DNA of 64,000 bases from Mesomycoplasma flocculare ATCC 27399 (GTDB lineage: Bacteria > Bacillota_I > Bacilli_A > Mycoplasmatales > Metamycoplasmataceae): NCBI RefSeq assembly GCF_000815065.1, contig NZ_CP007585.1, positions 434,001-498,000 on the forward strand, given 5' to 3'. A program made the position numbers and the translations under genes. Shown one piece after another: positions 23,683 to 36,093 of this stretch. The notes beneath the pieces were generated by a model. The model saw nothing but the letters and a program-made list of their open reading frames with translations. It had not been told where the DNA came from and did no database searches. The first letter of the stretch is position 1. Each line of letters opens with the position of its first letter.

Positions 23683-24309
23683 ATGTTTATTAGTTTTGAA
23701 GGTATTGATGCAAGTGGAAAATCAACTGTTATTAAATTATTTGCAAAATATTTAAAAATTAAATTTCCAGAAAAAGAAATTATAACAACCTTTGAGCCTG
23801 GTGGCAGTAATTTAAAAGAAGCATTAAAAATCCGTGAAATTTTGTTAGACAAAAATAATCAAATTAGTCCTTATGTCGAGATGCTTTTATTTGCAACTTC
23901 AAGGCGAATTCATCTTGAAAAATTGATATGACCGGCAATAAAATCAGGAAAAATTGTCCTTTGTGATCGTTATATTGATTCTTCTATTGCATATCAAGGT
24001 TTTGGAAACGAGCTTGGTGTTGACTTGGTTAGTAATTTAAATCGTTTAATTTCTGAAAATACATTTCCAGATTTAACATTTTTTTTAGATATTAAAATTG
24101 CAAAATCCTTTGAAAGAATGGGCATTTTTCGAGGGGATAGACGTGACCGACTTGAAAATCGAGGTGAAGAATTTTATAAAAAAGTAATTGAAGGTTATAA
24201 ATTTTTAGAAAAAAACAATAAAAACTTTTTTAAAATTGATGGAAACGGAAGTTACGATGATGTTTTAATGGTTATAATTAAACTTTTTGAGAAATATTAT
24301 GCTAATTGA
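23683..24309 (+). CDS. tmk: Thymidylate kinase
   Basis: Phosphorylates dTMP to dTDP; 208 aa. P-loop 'FEGIDASGKST' at the N-terminus, DRX motif 'CDRYIDSSIAYQG', and lid region 'FRGDRRDRLENRG'. One TGA-Trp in the middle. Two nt after recR; its last codons overlap holB by 11 nt. Confidence 0.95.
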
Positions 24310-25174
24310 CAAAAATAATTGAACAACTTTTCTTAATAATTTAGATAAAATCGAACAAGCTCCTCATGCCATTTTATTAATTTCAAATTATACAAATTTG
24401 TTAGAAAATAAAATTAAGGAATTTTTAAATAATTTTAATCATAAATATGAAATTTTTTTATATGATATTTTAGATAAAAATCTTTCAAAACAGGAATTTA
24501 TACAGGAGGTTAATAAATTATATTTTAGCAGTTTTAGCAACTATCAAACAAAAATTTTTATACTAAAAAATATTGAAAACGCACATATATCATTATTAAA
24601 TGCATTTTTAAAAATTCTTGAAGATCCGCCTAATTCAACTTATTTTTTATTAACAACAAAGTCTCAAAATTTAATCATATCAACTGTTGTTTCTCGTTGT
24701 CAAGTTTTTTGATTTAATGAATTTGACCAACAAAAAGATATTAAAAAAAAATTAGACAAATGAAAAAAAAGTCATTATAACTTGGTTTATTCAAAAATTT
24801 TTCCAAATTTTGAAATAGCAGTTAATGCTATTGAAAATGTTTCAGACGAGGATCTAAAAAAACTTGAATCTTTTTTTCATGATCTAATTAAAAATAAAAC
24901 AAAATTTTTAATATTTCTGAACAAAACTCTAACAAAAGAAAACGCATTTGTTTTCATTAAAATTTTATTATTTTATTTTAAATCGATTTTTTTAGATAAT
25001 ATGAAAAAAAATCTTAACTATTCAAAAAAAAATAAATTTCCGGTATTAAATTTTAAAAAAATTACTAATATATTACAAACCGCACATAAATTTTTATCAT
25101 CATTAAATTCGAACGAAAATTTTAATGTTCAAAAATCCGCATTTTTGGTGCGTATGAATATTATTTTGTCCTAA
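24299..25174 (+). CDS. holB: DNA polymerase III delta' subunit
   Basis: 291 aa clamp-loader subunit. It has the delta'-like core 'SLLNAFLKILEDPPNSTYFL' and 'STVVSRCQVFWF' (SRC motif). No Walker A is present, as expected for delta'. The ATG lies inside the end of tmk. Long C-terminal helical region rich in Lys/Asn/Phe. Operon position after tmk is typical for Firmicutes and Mollicutes. Confidence 0.9.
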
Positions 25175-25182
25175 AAACAACT

Positions 25183-25902
25183 ATGAAAATCACTGTTTTA
25201 GCAACGCCAATCGGAAATTTAAAGGATATTAGTCTTCGCGGAATTGACGCCTTGCGAGATGCAGATTTAATTTTATGTGAAGATTCGCGAGTTTCTAGAA
25301 AGTTGTTAAATTTTTTAGAAATTTACGATAAGCAATTAATTTCATATCACAAATTTAATGAAAAACTCATAATTTCGAAAATTTCAAAATTAATTTTTTC
25401 CCAAAAAAATATCTTATTAATTTCCGATGCCGGCTCTCCATTAATTAGCGATCCAGGACAGTTTTTAATAAAATGAGCTCATAATAACAAAATCGAAGTT
25501 GACTTTTTGCCTGGAGCGTGTGCATTTGTAAGCGCTTTTGTTCTTTCAGGATTTGATTCCCCGCTAGTTTTTATGGGTTTTTTTAATTCTAAAAAACAAC
25601 AAATTATTAAACAAATAACTAATTTTAAAGAAGGTTTTAGTTATATTTTTTATATTTCGCCCTATAAATTAATTTATGTTCTCGAAGTAATTAAACAAAT
25701 CTATGAAAAAAATATAGAAATATTTTTGGTAAAAGAAATGACAAAAATTCATCAAAAATATTTTTTTGGCACACCTATTGAAATTATAAATCAAGTAAAA
25801 AATTCTTTAAAGGGCGAATTTACCATGGTTTTAAAATTAATCAAATCTGAAAAGAATAAAAAAAAGCAAAATAAATACCAAAAGTTCGCTAAAATAGTGT
25901 AA
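25183..25902 (+). CDS. rsmI: 16S rRNA (cytidine-1402 2'-O) methyltransferase
   Basis: SAM-dependent tetrapyrrole-methylase fold, 239 aa. Motifs: 'LATPIGNLKDISLRGIDAL', 'CEDSRVSRKLL', 'LISDAGSPLISDPGQ', 'LPGACAFVSAFVLSG'. It modifies C1402 of 16S rRNA near the decoding centre. Eight nt after holB and therefore likely the last gene of the dnaX operon. Confidence 0.94.
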
Positions 25903-25907
25903 AATAT

Positions 25908-25918
25908 TATGATAAAAT
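25908..25918 (+). promoter_or_regulatory. Candidate hpt promoter -10
   Basis: TATGATAAAAT just after rsmI, of the TATG-type seen elsewhere in the window, with an AAGGAG site 13-18 nt downstream. Confidence 0.35.
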
Positions 25919-25941
25919 TATTCAAGATTCAAGGAGCTAAA

Positions 25942-26490
25942 ATGATTAGTAATAGCTGTATAACAAAAATTCTTTATAACAGAGAAGAAATTAAATTCCG
26001 GATTGCTGAAATCGCTGAATGAATCAATCGAAATTATGCAAATTCAAAAGAAATTGTTTTTATTGGCGTGCTCAAAGGTTCGCTGATTTTTTTAACTGAA
26101 TTAATTCAAAAAGTTAAAATTGATTCAATGATTGATTTTGTGATTGCCAAATCTTATTTTGGTGGAACTGAATCAACAGGAGAATTAAAAATTATTACTG
26201 ATATTGATATTAAAATCGAAAATAAAGATGTAATTTTAGTCGACGATATTCTTGATTCAGGAATAACTTTGGCTAAGATTAGAGACCATCTAAAATTAAA
26301 AAGTCCTAAATCTTTAAAAGTAATCACTCTCTTTGATAAGAAGTCAAAAAGAAAATATGACATTGATGCTGATGTTTCTGGGTTTGAAGTTCCAGATGCT
26401 TTTCTTGTAGGTTATGGTCTTGATTATCAAGATAAATACCGAAATTGACCTTTTGTTGCTATTTTTGACCCTAACAAAGGCGAAAAATAA
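25942..26490 (+). CDS. hpt: Hypoxanthine phosphoribosyltransferase
   Basis: Purine salvage enzyme making IMP/GMP from hypoxanthine/guanine, 182 aa. The PRPP-binding motif 'VILVDDILDSGITLA' (about residues 97-111), the 'GVLKGSLIF' loop and the C-terminal 'PDAFLVGYGLDYQDKYRN' region are family hallmarks. Strong AAGGAG site. Ten nt before ecfA1. Confidence 0.95.
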
Positions 26491-26499
26491 TACTAAAAA

Positions 26500-27294
26500 A
26501 TGATAAAAATTTCAAATGTATGCTTTAGCTATACGAATAATTTGGATCAACTAGTTTTAAAAAATATCAATGTTATTTTTGAAAAAGGGAAATATTATGC
26601 AATTTTAGGACATAATGGCTCAGGAAAATCTACATTCTCAAAAATTCTTTCAGGAATTTTTAAACCCCAAAAAGGCACAATTGAAGTTGACTCAATTCTG
26701 TTAAATAAGGAAAATTTGCCAAAAATAAGGAAAAAGATTGGAATAATTTTCCAAAATCCTGATAATCAATTCGTCGGTGCTACTGTTGAAGACGATATTG
26801 CTTTTAGTTTAGAAAATATTAACGAAGACCCTAAAAAAATGCGACAAATAATAATTGATTTAGCTGAAAAAGTGCAAATGCAATCTTATTTAGACCGTGA
26901 GCCACAATTTTTATCAGGTGGTCAAAAACAACGAGTGGCTATTGCATCAGTTCTAGCCCTCAACCCTCAAATAATAATTTTTGATGAAATTACTTCAATG
27001 CTCGACCCACGCGGAAAAGCTGATGTAATAAAAATTTTAGATAATCTAAGAAATGACAAAGAAAAAACATTAATTTCAATAACTCATAACATGAAAGAAG
27101 CAATTTTAGCAGATGAGGTTATAGTTTTTGCAAATGGAGAAATTATTGCCCAAGGTGATCCGAAGTTAATTTTAAATGACAAAAATATAATAAAAAAAGC
27201 TAAAATTGACTCCCCTTTTTTTTATAAAATTTCAGAAGGTATTAATTTAATCAACCCGACTTATAACCAAGATGAATTGCTAGATCAGCTATGA
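26500..27294 (+). CDS. ecfA1: ECF transporter ATPase A1
   Basis: 264 aa ATP-binding subunit of the energy-coupling factor transporter, which powers vitamin/cofactor uptake with exchangeable S components. Walker A 'GHNGSGKST', Q-loop '[19 protein letters not shown]', signature '[15 protein letters not shown]', Walker B '[11 protein letters not shown]', H-loop 'SITHN'. Overlaps ecfA2 by 4 nt (ATGA type). Confidence 0.95.
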   Translation: MIKISNVCFSYTNNLDQLVLKNINVIFEKGKYYAILGHNGSGKSTFSKILSGIFKPQKGTIEVDSILLNKENLPKIRKKIGIIFQNPDNQFVGATVEDDIAFSLENINEDPKKMRQIIIDLAEKVQMQSYLDREPQFLSGGQKQRVAIASVLALNPQIIIFDEITSMLDPRGKADVIKILDNLRNDKEKTLISITHNMKEAILADEVIVFANGEIIAQGDPKLILNDKNIIKKAKIDSPFFYKISEGINLINPTYNQDELLDQL

Positions 27295-28193
27295 AAATTA
27301 AAGCATATGAAATTGTAAAAATTTATGATCAAAAATTACCAACAGAATTAAAAGCTCTTGATAAAGTCAGCGTTGAAATTAATCAGGGCGAATTTATTGC
27401 TATAATTGGTCAGACTGGTTCTGGTAAGACAACTTTTATTCAACATATGAATGCGCTTTTGTTACCAGACCAAGGGAGAATAGAATATTTTTATTTTGAT
27501 ACGCAAAATCAAGAAAAAAAACTAGTAATAAAAAAACCAAAGTTTTTAAAGTCTAAAATTAAATTTATAAACGAAATTCGCCGTCGTGTTGGTGTTGTTT
27601 TTCAGTTTGCCGAATACCAACTTTTTGAACAAACAATCGAAAAGGATATAATTTTTGGCGCCATATCAATGGGAGCATCAAAAGCAGAGGCCAAAAAAAA
27701 AGCAATTGAAATGATTGAATTAGTCGGCCTTGATAAAAGTTTTTTAGAAAAATCTCCCTTTGAACTTTCAGGTGGTCAAAAACGACGTGTTGCAATTGCA
27801 GGTATTTTAGCAATGGAACCGGATATTATTTTTTTTGACGAACCAACGGCCGGCCTTGATCCTCAAGGCACAGTAAAAATGCTAGAAATTCTTGATGCTT
27901 TGCATAAAAAAGGGAAAACAATTATTTTAGCCACCCACGATCTTGATAATGTTCTCGAGTGAACAAAACGTTGCATTTTTTTTAAAGATGGTAAAATTAT
28001 ATACGATGGGCCAACTTATCCGATTTTAGCAAATAATAAATTTTTAATCGAAAATAATATGCTGCCAACTAATTTACTTAATTTTCGTGAAAAATTAATA
28101 AAAATTGGCTATCCAATTTCTGATGTTAAATCAGTTGCTGAATTAATCTCGGAAATTAACTTTCTAATAGAAAAGGATAAAAATGCAAATTAG
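27291..28193 (+). CDS. ecfA2: ECF transporter ATPase A2
   Basis: 300 aa partner ATPase. Walker A 'GQTGSGKTT', '[19 protein letters not shown]', signature '[16 protein letters not shown]', Walker B '[15 protein letters not shown]', H-loop 'LATHDLDNV'. The loop after Walker A carries a Lys-rich insertion compared with typical EcfA. One TGA-Trp at about residue 224. Overlaps ecfT by 11 nt. Confidence 0.95.
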
Positions 28194-29145
28194 TGTCGCG
28201 AAATATGTGCAACAAAATACGATAATTCATAAAATGGATCCGCGGTTAAAAATTGCTTTTAACATTCTTTTTGCTGTGCTTTTTTTTGTAACAACACATT
28301 TGGTCACTGTTTTAATTTTACTTTTATCGACATTAGTGTTTTTTTATATTACTACCAAAAAAATTAGACATATTTTCACTTTAATGAAATTACCATTAAT
28401 AATTTTTATTATTATGCTTATAATTTATGGCTTTATTATTGATCAGAACAATATTAACGCAATTTTAGGAATCGAAAAACTTAATAAATTACCAAAATAT
28501 CGCGTTTTAGGCCTTAATGAGCAACAGAGTAATGATTTTATTTCTTGATATTTAGTAAAACCAAGCACTATATTTTGAAATATTAAGTTTTCAATCGGCA
28601 CTGTTAGCATAATTCGCTCGCTTGTTTTGGCTATTAGAATTTATGGGATGATAATTTCAACTACAATTCTTACCTATTCAACCAAACCTTTTTTATTAAC
28701 TCGCGCAATTGAAGATTTAATTTTACCTTTAAAACTTTTATTTATTCCCACACATATAATTGCCATGATCATTTCAATCGCGATTCGGTTTATTCCCACT
28801 TTGTTATTAGAGGCAACACGAATTATGAAAGCACAATCATCTCGCGGCGTTGATTTCAAACATGGAAAAATTAAGGATAAAATTAAGTCATTGATTACAT
28901 TAATAATTCCGCTTTTTGTACTGGCTTTTTCACGAGCTGAGGATCTTTCAAATGCAATGGATGTTCGAAATTATGATGTTTATGCAAAAAGAAGTCGTTA
29001 TCGCCGATTAGTTTTTACTAAAATTGATTATTTATTTTTGCTTGTTTTTATAAGTTTAATTACTTTAACTATTTTGATGGAAATAAATATAATTCCAATT
29101 TCGCAACTTCCAAAATGATGGTTATATACTAACCAAAAAATTTAA
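28183..29145 (+). CDS. ecfT: ECF transporter transmembrane subunit T
   Basis: 320 aa, five or six TM helices. The coupling-helix motif 'KAQSSRGVDF' (about residues 216-225) is the Ala-x-x-Ser-Arg-Gly contact to EcfA, with 'AEDLSNAMDVRNYD' as the second conserved cytoplasmic segment. The ATG lies within ecfA2, preceded by 'aaaaggataaaa'. No S component is adjacent, consistent with a group II ECF module serving several S proteins encoded elsewhere. Confidence 0.93.
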
Positions 29146-29148
29146 ACC

Positions 29149-31221
29149 ATGGAAAATAACAGTAAAATTCGTGCTAAAATTTTTGAACTTAGAAAAAAAA
29201 TTGAAAATTGAAACCATTGTTATTATCAATTACAAGATCCTGTTGTCGATGATTTAATTTATGATAAAGAGTTAAAGAAACTAATTGCCTTAGAACAAAA
29301 ATATTATTATTTGTTTAATTTAGAAGAACTAAACAGTTCACCAAGCCAACAAGTGGGAGCAAAAATTACTTCTAAATTTGAAAAAATAAAACATTCTAGC
29401 CCAATGTTGTCGTTAAACAAAGCCTATACAAATTCAGAACTGGAAAAATGGGTGCAAAAAGCAACACAAATTTTAGAGAATGTCACCTTTTTTGTTGAGC
29501 CTAAAATTGATGGAATTTCTATTTCGCTTTTTTATAAAAATGGAAAGCTAGTTCAGGCGCTAACTCGGGGTGATGGAATGTTTGGCGAAAATGTTTTAAT
29601 TAATGTTCTTAAAATTAGTGATAAATTTATCCCTAAAAAAATCTCATATTTTGACGATTTAGAAATTCGTGGCGAAATTTATATTAATAATTCCCTATTT
29701 TCAAAACTACAATTAGAATCGAAAATGTTTAAAAACCCACGCAATGCAGCAAGTGGAATTTTACGTCGGTATAAAAAAGCGAAAAACAAAAATATAAATT
29801 TGGCAGAAAATGAAACCGATTTTAATTATTTAAGCGCTTGCTTTTATGGACTTATGTATCCTGAAAAACATAAAATTAATTCCCAATCCGAGGCAATTGA
29901 ATTTTTGAAAAAGCTAAATTTTCCAGTAAATAATTTTCAAAAACAACGCAATAATTTAAGTGAAGTTCTTGCTTTTATTAACCAAATAAAGAAAAAACGC
30001 AACGCACTCGATTACAATATTGATGGAGTTGTAATTAAAATTAACGAATTTTCAATTTATGATGAATTAGGCTCAACCGTTAAATTTCCTCATAGCGCAA
30101 TTGCCTTTAAATTTGAAGATGATATTGCAAAAACAATACTTTTAGACATTTTTCCAACTGTTGGTAGAACAGGAAAGATAACTTATAATGCGAAAATTCG
30201 ACCAACAATACTTGCCGGAACATTGGTCTCATCTGCGGTTTTGCCAAATTATTCTTATATTAAAAATTTAAAATTAAACCTAAATTCAGAAGTTTATGTT
30301 AAAAAAGCAGGTGAAATAATTCCACAAATTATTGGTAGTGTTAACGATCATCAAAAAACAAATTTTTCTATAACTGAAAATTGCCCAAAATGTAACTCAA
30401 AGTTAGAGTATAGTGATTCTGGGCTTGATCAGTTTTGTTTAAATCGCTTTTGCCCTGAAATTATTTTGCAAAAAATAGTTCATTTTTGTTCAAAAGAAGC
30501 ATTAAATATTGAAACTTTAGCTAAAAAAAGAATTAAAATTCTTCTGGAAAAAAAGTTAATTTCCAATATTTGTGATATTTTTTATTTAAAGGAAAAACTT
30601 GAACTAATTCATTCAGAATTTAAAAATAAAAAATCATCAGACAATATAAAAGAAAATTCACCTTCTTTGCAAATTAGATCGATTATGAAATTGCTAAATG
30701 AAATCGAAAAAGCAAAAAACATCGATTTTTATAGACTAATTTTTGGTTTAGGAATAAAAAATGTTGGTTTAAAAGCAGCTAAAATTCTTTCAAAATATGT
30801 TAAAAATATTTCGGAATTACAAAATTTAGATTTTAGCTCGCTTAATAATCAACAAGATTTTGGACCAGTAATTATTGAGTCATTAAATAATTATTTTAAA
30901 AATTCGGTAAACCTGCAATTATTAAATTGTCTTGAAAAAATCAATTTTAATTTTAATGAAACTTTAATCCTTGATCCTACAAACGCTTGGGCAAGTTTTG
31001 CAATTTCAGGAAAATTGAGTAAATCAAGAGGCGAATTTATAAAAATAATCGAAAAATCAGGAGCAATTTTTCACAATTCTATAAGCAAGAAAACTAAATT
31101 TTTGCTCCTAGGCGAGGACTCTGGTTCAAAAATTGAAAAAGCTAAAAAAATTGGTGTGAAAATCATTAACGAATCACAGTTTTTGGAGCTAATCAAGCAA
31201 AGAAAAAATCCGATTAAATAA
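29149..31221 (+). CDS. ligA: NAD-dependent DNA ligase
   Basis: 690 aa. Seals nicks in replication and repair. The start is the ATG at 29149, 3 nt after ecfT; the frame contains a TGA-Trp early on. Features: the Ia domain N-terminus, the adenylated Lys in 'EPKIDGISISL', 'DGVVIKIN', the OB fold ('GRTGKITYNAKIRP'), a four-Cys zinc finger 'CPKCNSKLEYSDSGLDQFC' plus 'CPE', helix-hairpin-helix repeats and a C-terminal BRCT domain ('FAISGKLSKSRGEFIKIIEK'). Confidence 0.96.
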
Positions 31222-31381
31222 TTTTTATAATTTTACAAAAAAGAGGAAAAAAGTATAACCATTCTGATTAATAAACGAAAAAATATTAGAAAATTATTCT
31301 ATATCAGTATCAGATTATATCTTTAAAAAAATTTTGATTATAAATTTATAAATAAATTACTATAAATAAAGGTTTTTAAAC

Positions 31382-32335
31382 ATGGCAATTGCTATCATTG
31401 CAGAATATAATCCGTTTCATAACGGTCATATCTATCAACTTGAATATACAAAAAAAAATTTCCCCGAAGATAAAATTTATGTTATTTTAAGTGGAAATTT
31501 TACTCAAAGAGGAGAAATCAGCCTTGCTGATTTTGAAACAAAAAGCAAAATCGCTCTTAAATATGGGGCTGATTTTATAATTAGGCTTCCATTTAAATTC
31601 GCAACTCAGGCAGCGCATATATTTGCAAAAGGCGCTTTAAAAATAATTAACGAGCATAAAATTAATAAAATTATCTTTGGTTCTGAGTCAAATGATGTGG
31701 AAAATTTGTATAACCTTGCAAAATTATGAAATGATAATCAGGCTTCATACAACGCTTCTTTAAAATATGCACTTAAATTGGGTTATTCTTTTCCAAAGGC
31801 TTCAGCATTTGCGTTAGAAGAAATTACTGGACAAAAAATTGTTCTTCCAAATGACATTCTCGGTTTTGAATATATTAAGCAAATAGTTGCAAATAATTAT
31901 CCAATTAAGGCATATACTTTGAAAAGAAAAGAAGAATATAGCGAAAAAAATCCTAATTCAAAAGTTGTTTCGGCAACTTATTTACGGCAACTTATTAGTG
32001 AGAATAAATCAATTTCTCAATTTTCGCCAATGAAATTTCAACAACCGGTCTGTTCGCTAGCATATTTATACCCTGAATTTCAAAAGATTGTAAGAGAAAC
32101 TCCCGCAGAAATTCTTGCAAAAACCTGATTAATTAGCGAAGGGATTGAAAATTTATTCAAAAAACATATCGACCAACCCAATTTAGAAAAGTTTTTAAGC
32201 GCTGTAAATTCGAAGCGATATACAAATTCGCGAATTAAAAGAGCTATTTTATATATATTATTTAAAATTGAGGACCCAGCTAAATTCGATGAAACTAAAG
32301 TTAAACTTGAGTGTTGAAAAAATCAAGAGTATTAG
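31382..32335 (+). CDS. TmcAL-like tRNA-Met cytidine acetate ligase family protein
   Basis: 317 aa, HIGH-type nucleotidyltransferase fold: '[20 protein letters not shown]' at the N-terminus and '[20 protein letters not shown]' next. In Bacillus this family makes ac4C34 on elongator tRNA-Met using acetate and ATP; here that function is inferred. It is shorter than the roughly 400-aa Bacillus protein but has the common mycoplasma length. Two TGA-Trp. Its stop overlaps the end of the convergent ATPase gene. Confidence 0.82.
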
Positions 32336-34947
32336 TGCTTTTTTCGTGAATTAGCAAAAATTTTTCAAATTTGGTCAATAAAAATCGGCCCTAAAACTAG
32401 CAAAAACAAAATATAATAATTGCTATTTTCTAAAATTAACAAATATGAGGATAGAAAATCTTTTGGTGAAAAAATAACATTAATTCCCGGAACAAGCGAA
32501 ACAAACAACACTGAAAAAAAACTAGCAAGAAAACCGATGTGTAAAAATTTTAAATCCACTAATTTATAACGAAAAAGCAAATCATTGGTTGTTAAAATAT
32601 AAGAAAGACTGGCAAGACTAAGACTAATAATTAAAAATGAAATTGTTGATGACGTTGATAGTCAAAAGCTAAAAAGTGCTAAAAAAGTATTAAGAATTGC
32701 TCAAAAAACAATCTTTACTACTATTTTTTTTGAAAACAATTGCTGATTTTCTTGCAAAAAATCTTCATTCATTACGTTTTTTTTGATATTTGTAAGACCT
32801 AATGCGATTCCACCAAAAGTTTCTGAGACAACGTTTATTCAAAGAATTTGTAGACTAGAAAAAATTTGTTCTTTAAAAATCAAAGTGGCAAAAATTACTG
32901 AAAAAAGCATCGAAAAATTAGCCGCTAATAAAAAAACAAAAAGCTGTTTAATATTAGTAACAATATTTCTCCCAGTTTTAATTGCTGAATAAAGACTTTG
33001 AAAATTATCATCAACAAGAACAACGTTTGCAACCTGTTTTGAAACTTGCGAACCAGTTATTCCCATGGCAAAACCAACATCCGCTTTTTTTAGTGAAGGG
33101 GCATCGTTTACTCCATCGCCTAACATCGCTACAACATGTTTTTTAGCTTGTAAAGCATTTACAATTTCCAATTTATCTTCAGGTTGAGAGCGTGTATAAA
33201 GGTGGAATTTTTCGATATTCTCCTTTCAAAAATCATCTTTTCTTCAATCAACACGATCAATAAAAAGGGAATTTTTCTTTAAAATTCCCACACTATTTGC
33301 GACGGCTTTTCCTGTTGAAAAACTATCGCCTGTTATCATTATTGTCTGGATTTTAGCTCTAAAAAGCGATTCTACTATTGGTCTTATTTCTTTCCGCGGT
33401 GGGTCTTGGAAAGCAACAAGGCCTGAAATGCTAATATTTTCAAGGTATTTTTCAAGATTTTTATCTAAATTTTCAGTGCCTTGAATTTCAGAAAAACCAA
33501 AAGCGAAAATTCGATAACCGAATTTCTGTAAGACATTTAATTTTTCCTTTAAATTTTTGTCAATGTTTTTTGCTTTTTGAAAAATAATTTCTGGTGCGCC
33601 TTTGATAAATAGAATCTTTTTATTTTCAATTTGATAAAAAGTTGCCGAAAATTTTAACTTCGAACTAAAAGGAATTTTATCTATGAATTTATAGGTTTTT
33701 TCTAAATTATGCTTTTCAATTTTATAGTTTTTTGCTTTTTTTAAAATTAATACTTCTTCAGGATCGCCAAAAAATTTTTCAGTTTCAGAATCTAGAAAAC
33801 TATAAGCACTCGTATTCAAAACTGCTTGATTTCAAAAATCTTCTTCCTTGGTTTGATGATAAAAAACATCAACTATTTTCATTTTGTTTTCGGTGATTGT
33901 GCCAGTTTTATCCGAACAGATAATCGAAACTGCACCAAGTGTTTCAATCGTTTTTAAATCTTTTACTATCGCATTATTTTTTGCTAGTTTTTTTACCCCA
34001 ATAATTAAATTTATAGTTACAAGCGGCACAAGACCCTCAGGCACAAACCCAATTGCAAGTGAAAGCGCAATCACAATCGCTTCTTTAAAATGTGAAAAAT
34101 CCCCAGACGCAACCAAATAAATATAAATAAAAAAGAAAGCAATTGCCAAGAAGGCGGCAATAAAAGTAATAATTTTTGAAAATTTGGCAATTTTTTTCTG
34201 CAAAGGCGATTCTAATTCTTCTGTTTTTGAGACAAGTAATGCAATTTTTCCTAATTTTGTTCTTTGGCCAACAGAAGATACTAAAATTTTTGCGCTGCCG
34301 CTAAGGACGCTTGAGCCGCTAAAAACCTGAGATGCTTCATTATCCCAGCTTTGAGTTTTTTCTTTATAAACAGAAATTGACTCCCCAGTTAGAATTGCCT
34401 CAGATACAGAAAAATCCTTCATTTCAATTACATAACCATCACCACTAATTAAATCCCCAGCGCTAACTTCGAGAATATCCCCTACTAAAATATCTCTAGA
34501 ATCCAAGCTTATTTTTTGTCCATTACGAATTATTGTTGAAACTGGAGCATTAAGATTAGAAATTGCTTCAATTGCTTTTTTTGATTTTTCCTCTTGGACT
34601 AGCGAAAAAAATACATTAATTGCAATAATAACCGCAACAACTACTGGCTCAAGATAAGAAATTATTTTCGACCAAAAAGGTTGATTATCATCAAAAATAA
34701 TTGTAATTATAACTGAAATAATAATTACAAAAATTAAAACTAAAGTAAGCGGCTCTTTTAATTGCTTCAAAATACGAAAAAATAAGCCTTTTTCAATCGA
34801 TTTTGCTAATTTGTTTTCGCCGAAATTAGCAAGGGAAAGTGCAATTTGTTGCTGATTTAATCCTTTTTCCTTATTAACTTGCGCTAAAAAGGGAAGTAGT
34901 TCCAAATTTTTTGCCTGATTTTCTTCATTTATTATTTTTTTTGCCAT
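32332..34947 (-). CDS. P-type cation-transporting ATPase (type II)
   Basis: 871 aa membrane pump. N-terminal cation-ATPase domain; actuator motif 'AILTGESISV'; M4 'GFVPEGLVPLVTINL'; phosphorylation site 'CSDKTGTITENKMK' (Asp near residue 345); hinge 'LGDGVNDAPSLKKADVGFAM'; ten TM helices predicted by pattern, the last ones at the C-terminus. PEGL-type M4 and overall layout are typical of Ca2+ (SERCA/PMA1-like) or Na+ pumps; ion specificity is not resolved. Divergent from smpB over 82 nt. Confidence 0.92.
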
Positions 34948-35005
34948 TTTTAGGACCTTTGTATATAAAATTAAGTGTAGAAATTAATCTAAAATAATTT
35001 ATAAT

Positions 35006-35011
35006 TATAAT
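35006..35011 (+). promoter_or_regulatory. smpB promoter -10
   Basis: TATAAT 19 nt before the smpB ATG in the 82-nt divergent region. It implies a leader of only about 12 nt, with no clear ribosome site. Confidence 0.4.
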
Positions 35012-35029
35012 GTTATTTTAGATTGTAAA

Positions 35030-35467
35030 ATGAAAATTTTAATAGAAAACAAAAAAGCGTATTTTAATTATGAAATTATTGAAAAATTTACGGCCGGAAT
35101 TGCGCTTCTTGGATGAGAAGTTAAGTCAATTCAAGCTAAAAACATCTCGTTTGTTAATGCTTTTTGCTATTTTAAAGACTCTGAACTTTTTCTTGGAAAT
35201 GCAAAAATTAGCGGATATAAAGGTTCTCGGGGCCAAACTGATCGAAGTCGTAAACTTTTATTACATAAGCACGAACTAAAAAAAATTTTTAAAGAAAAGC
35301 TAACAAAAAAACTAACAATTATCCCGCTTTTTTTCGGGCAAAAAAACAGAAAAATTAAAGTTGAAATTGCTCTTGTCAAAGGTAAGACAAAAATTGACAA
35401 GCGCAATCTAATAAAAGAACGCCAACTAAAAAAGGAGGCATCAAAATTCTTAAAAAATTATTATTAA
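35030..35467 (+). CDS. smpB: SsrA-binding protein SmpB
   Basis: 145 aa, tmRNA partner in ribosome rescue. 'YFNYEIIEKFTAGIALLGWE' and 'VKSIQAKNISFVNAF' match the core; 'GQTDRSRKLLLHKHEL' and the Lys-rich tail complete it. One TGA-Trp in 'LLGWEVKS'. The nuclease gene's ribosome site and start lie inside its 3' end. No tmRNA gene is visible in this window. Confidence 0.95.
35434..35438 (+). promoter_or_regulatory. GGAGG ribosome site deciding an ATT start
   Basis: A perfect GGAGG inside the 3' end of smpB is followed after 7 nt by ATT at 35446. No ATG, GTG or TTG exists at a suitable distance in the nuclease frame, so ATT is the best start. Confidence 0.6.
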
Positions 35468-36093
35468 TTTTCAATTTTATTCCAGCACTTTTAATTACTA
35501 GCTGTTATGAATATTTTTCCTATATTATTAGTGAAAAAAATAACCTAAATGAAGGTATTAGTCCACTTAAAAATTTTCCAGTTTTTGAAAAAAACTCGTT
35601 AATAAAAAAAGGGCTAAAATACACAACTTTCATAAAAGATGTCTACGACGGCGATACTTTTACTGATAAAAACAACAGGCACTTTCGACTATTCGGGATT
35701 GACACACCAGAATTACAACTTCACCGACCCAATCCAAAAATTAATCCAAAATTAATGAAATTTCATGGTTTGCGCGCAAAAAAAATTCTTCAGGATTTCA
35801 TTTGAAATCGGTGAATTTCATTTGAAATCGTCAATATTGACAATTATAATCGCATTGTTGTAATTATTGAAAATGAAAGTGGCGAAAATTTAAACCTTAA
35901 AATGGTTGAAAGAGGTTTTGCAATTAATCGTTATAGTCAATACGAAAATCCGAAAAAAAACTACTATTATCCTGAACACAAAAATTTAATTGACAGACTA
36001 AGAAATGCGCAAGAAAAAGCAAAAAAGGCAAATTTATTACTTTGAAACGACGGAATTTTGCCTATTTATGGCATAAATTCTTACACAAAATAA
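35446..36093 (+). CDS. Thermonuclease-like surface lipoprotein
   Basis: 215 aa. Residues 1-20 form a lipoprotein signal ending 'LLITSC' (Cys20), so the protein should be membrane-anchored outside the cell. The rest is a staphylococcal-nuclease domain: 'VYDGDTFT' (Ca2+ Asp), 'HFRLFGIDTPE' (catalytic Arg, Asp and Glu), 'NYNRIVVII' (second catalytic Arg) and 'EKAKKANLLLWND'. Such secreted nucleases let mycoplasmas digest host DNA for nucleotides; M. hyopneumoniae Mhp379 is a characterised example. The apparent start is ATT behind a GGAGG within smpB, so the two overlap by 22 nt and are probably coupled. Six TGA or fewer are Trp. Confidence 0.88.
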
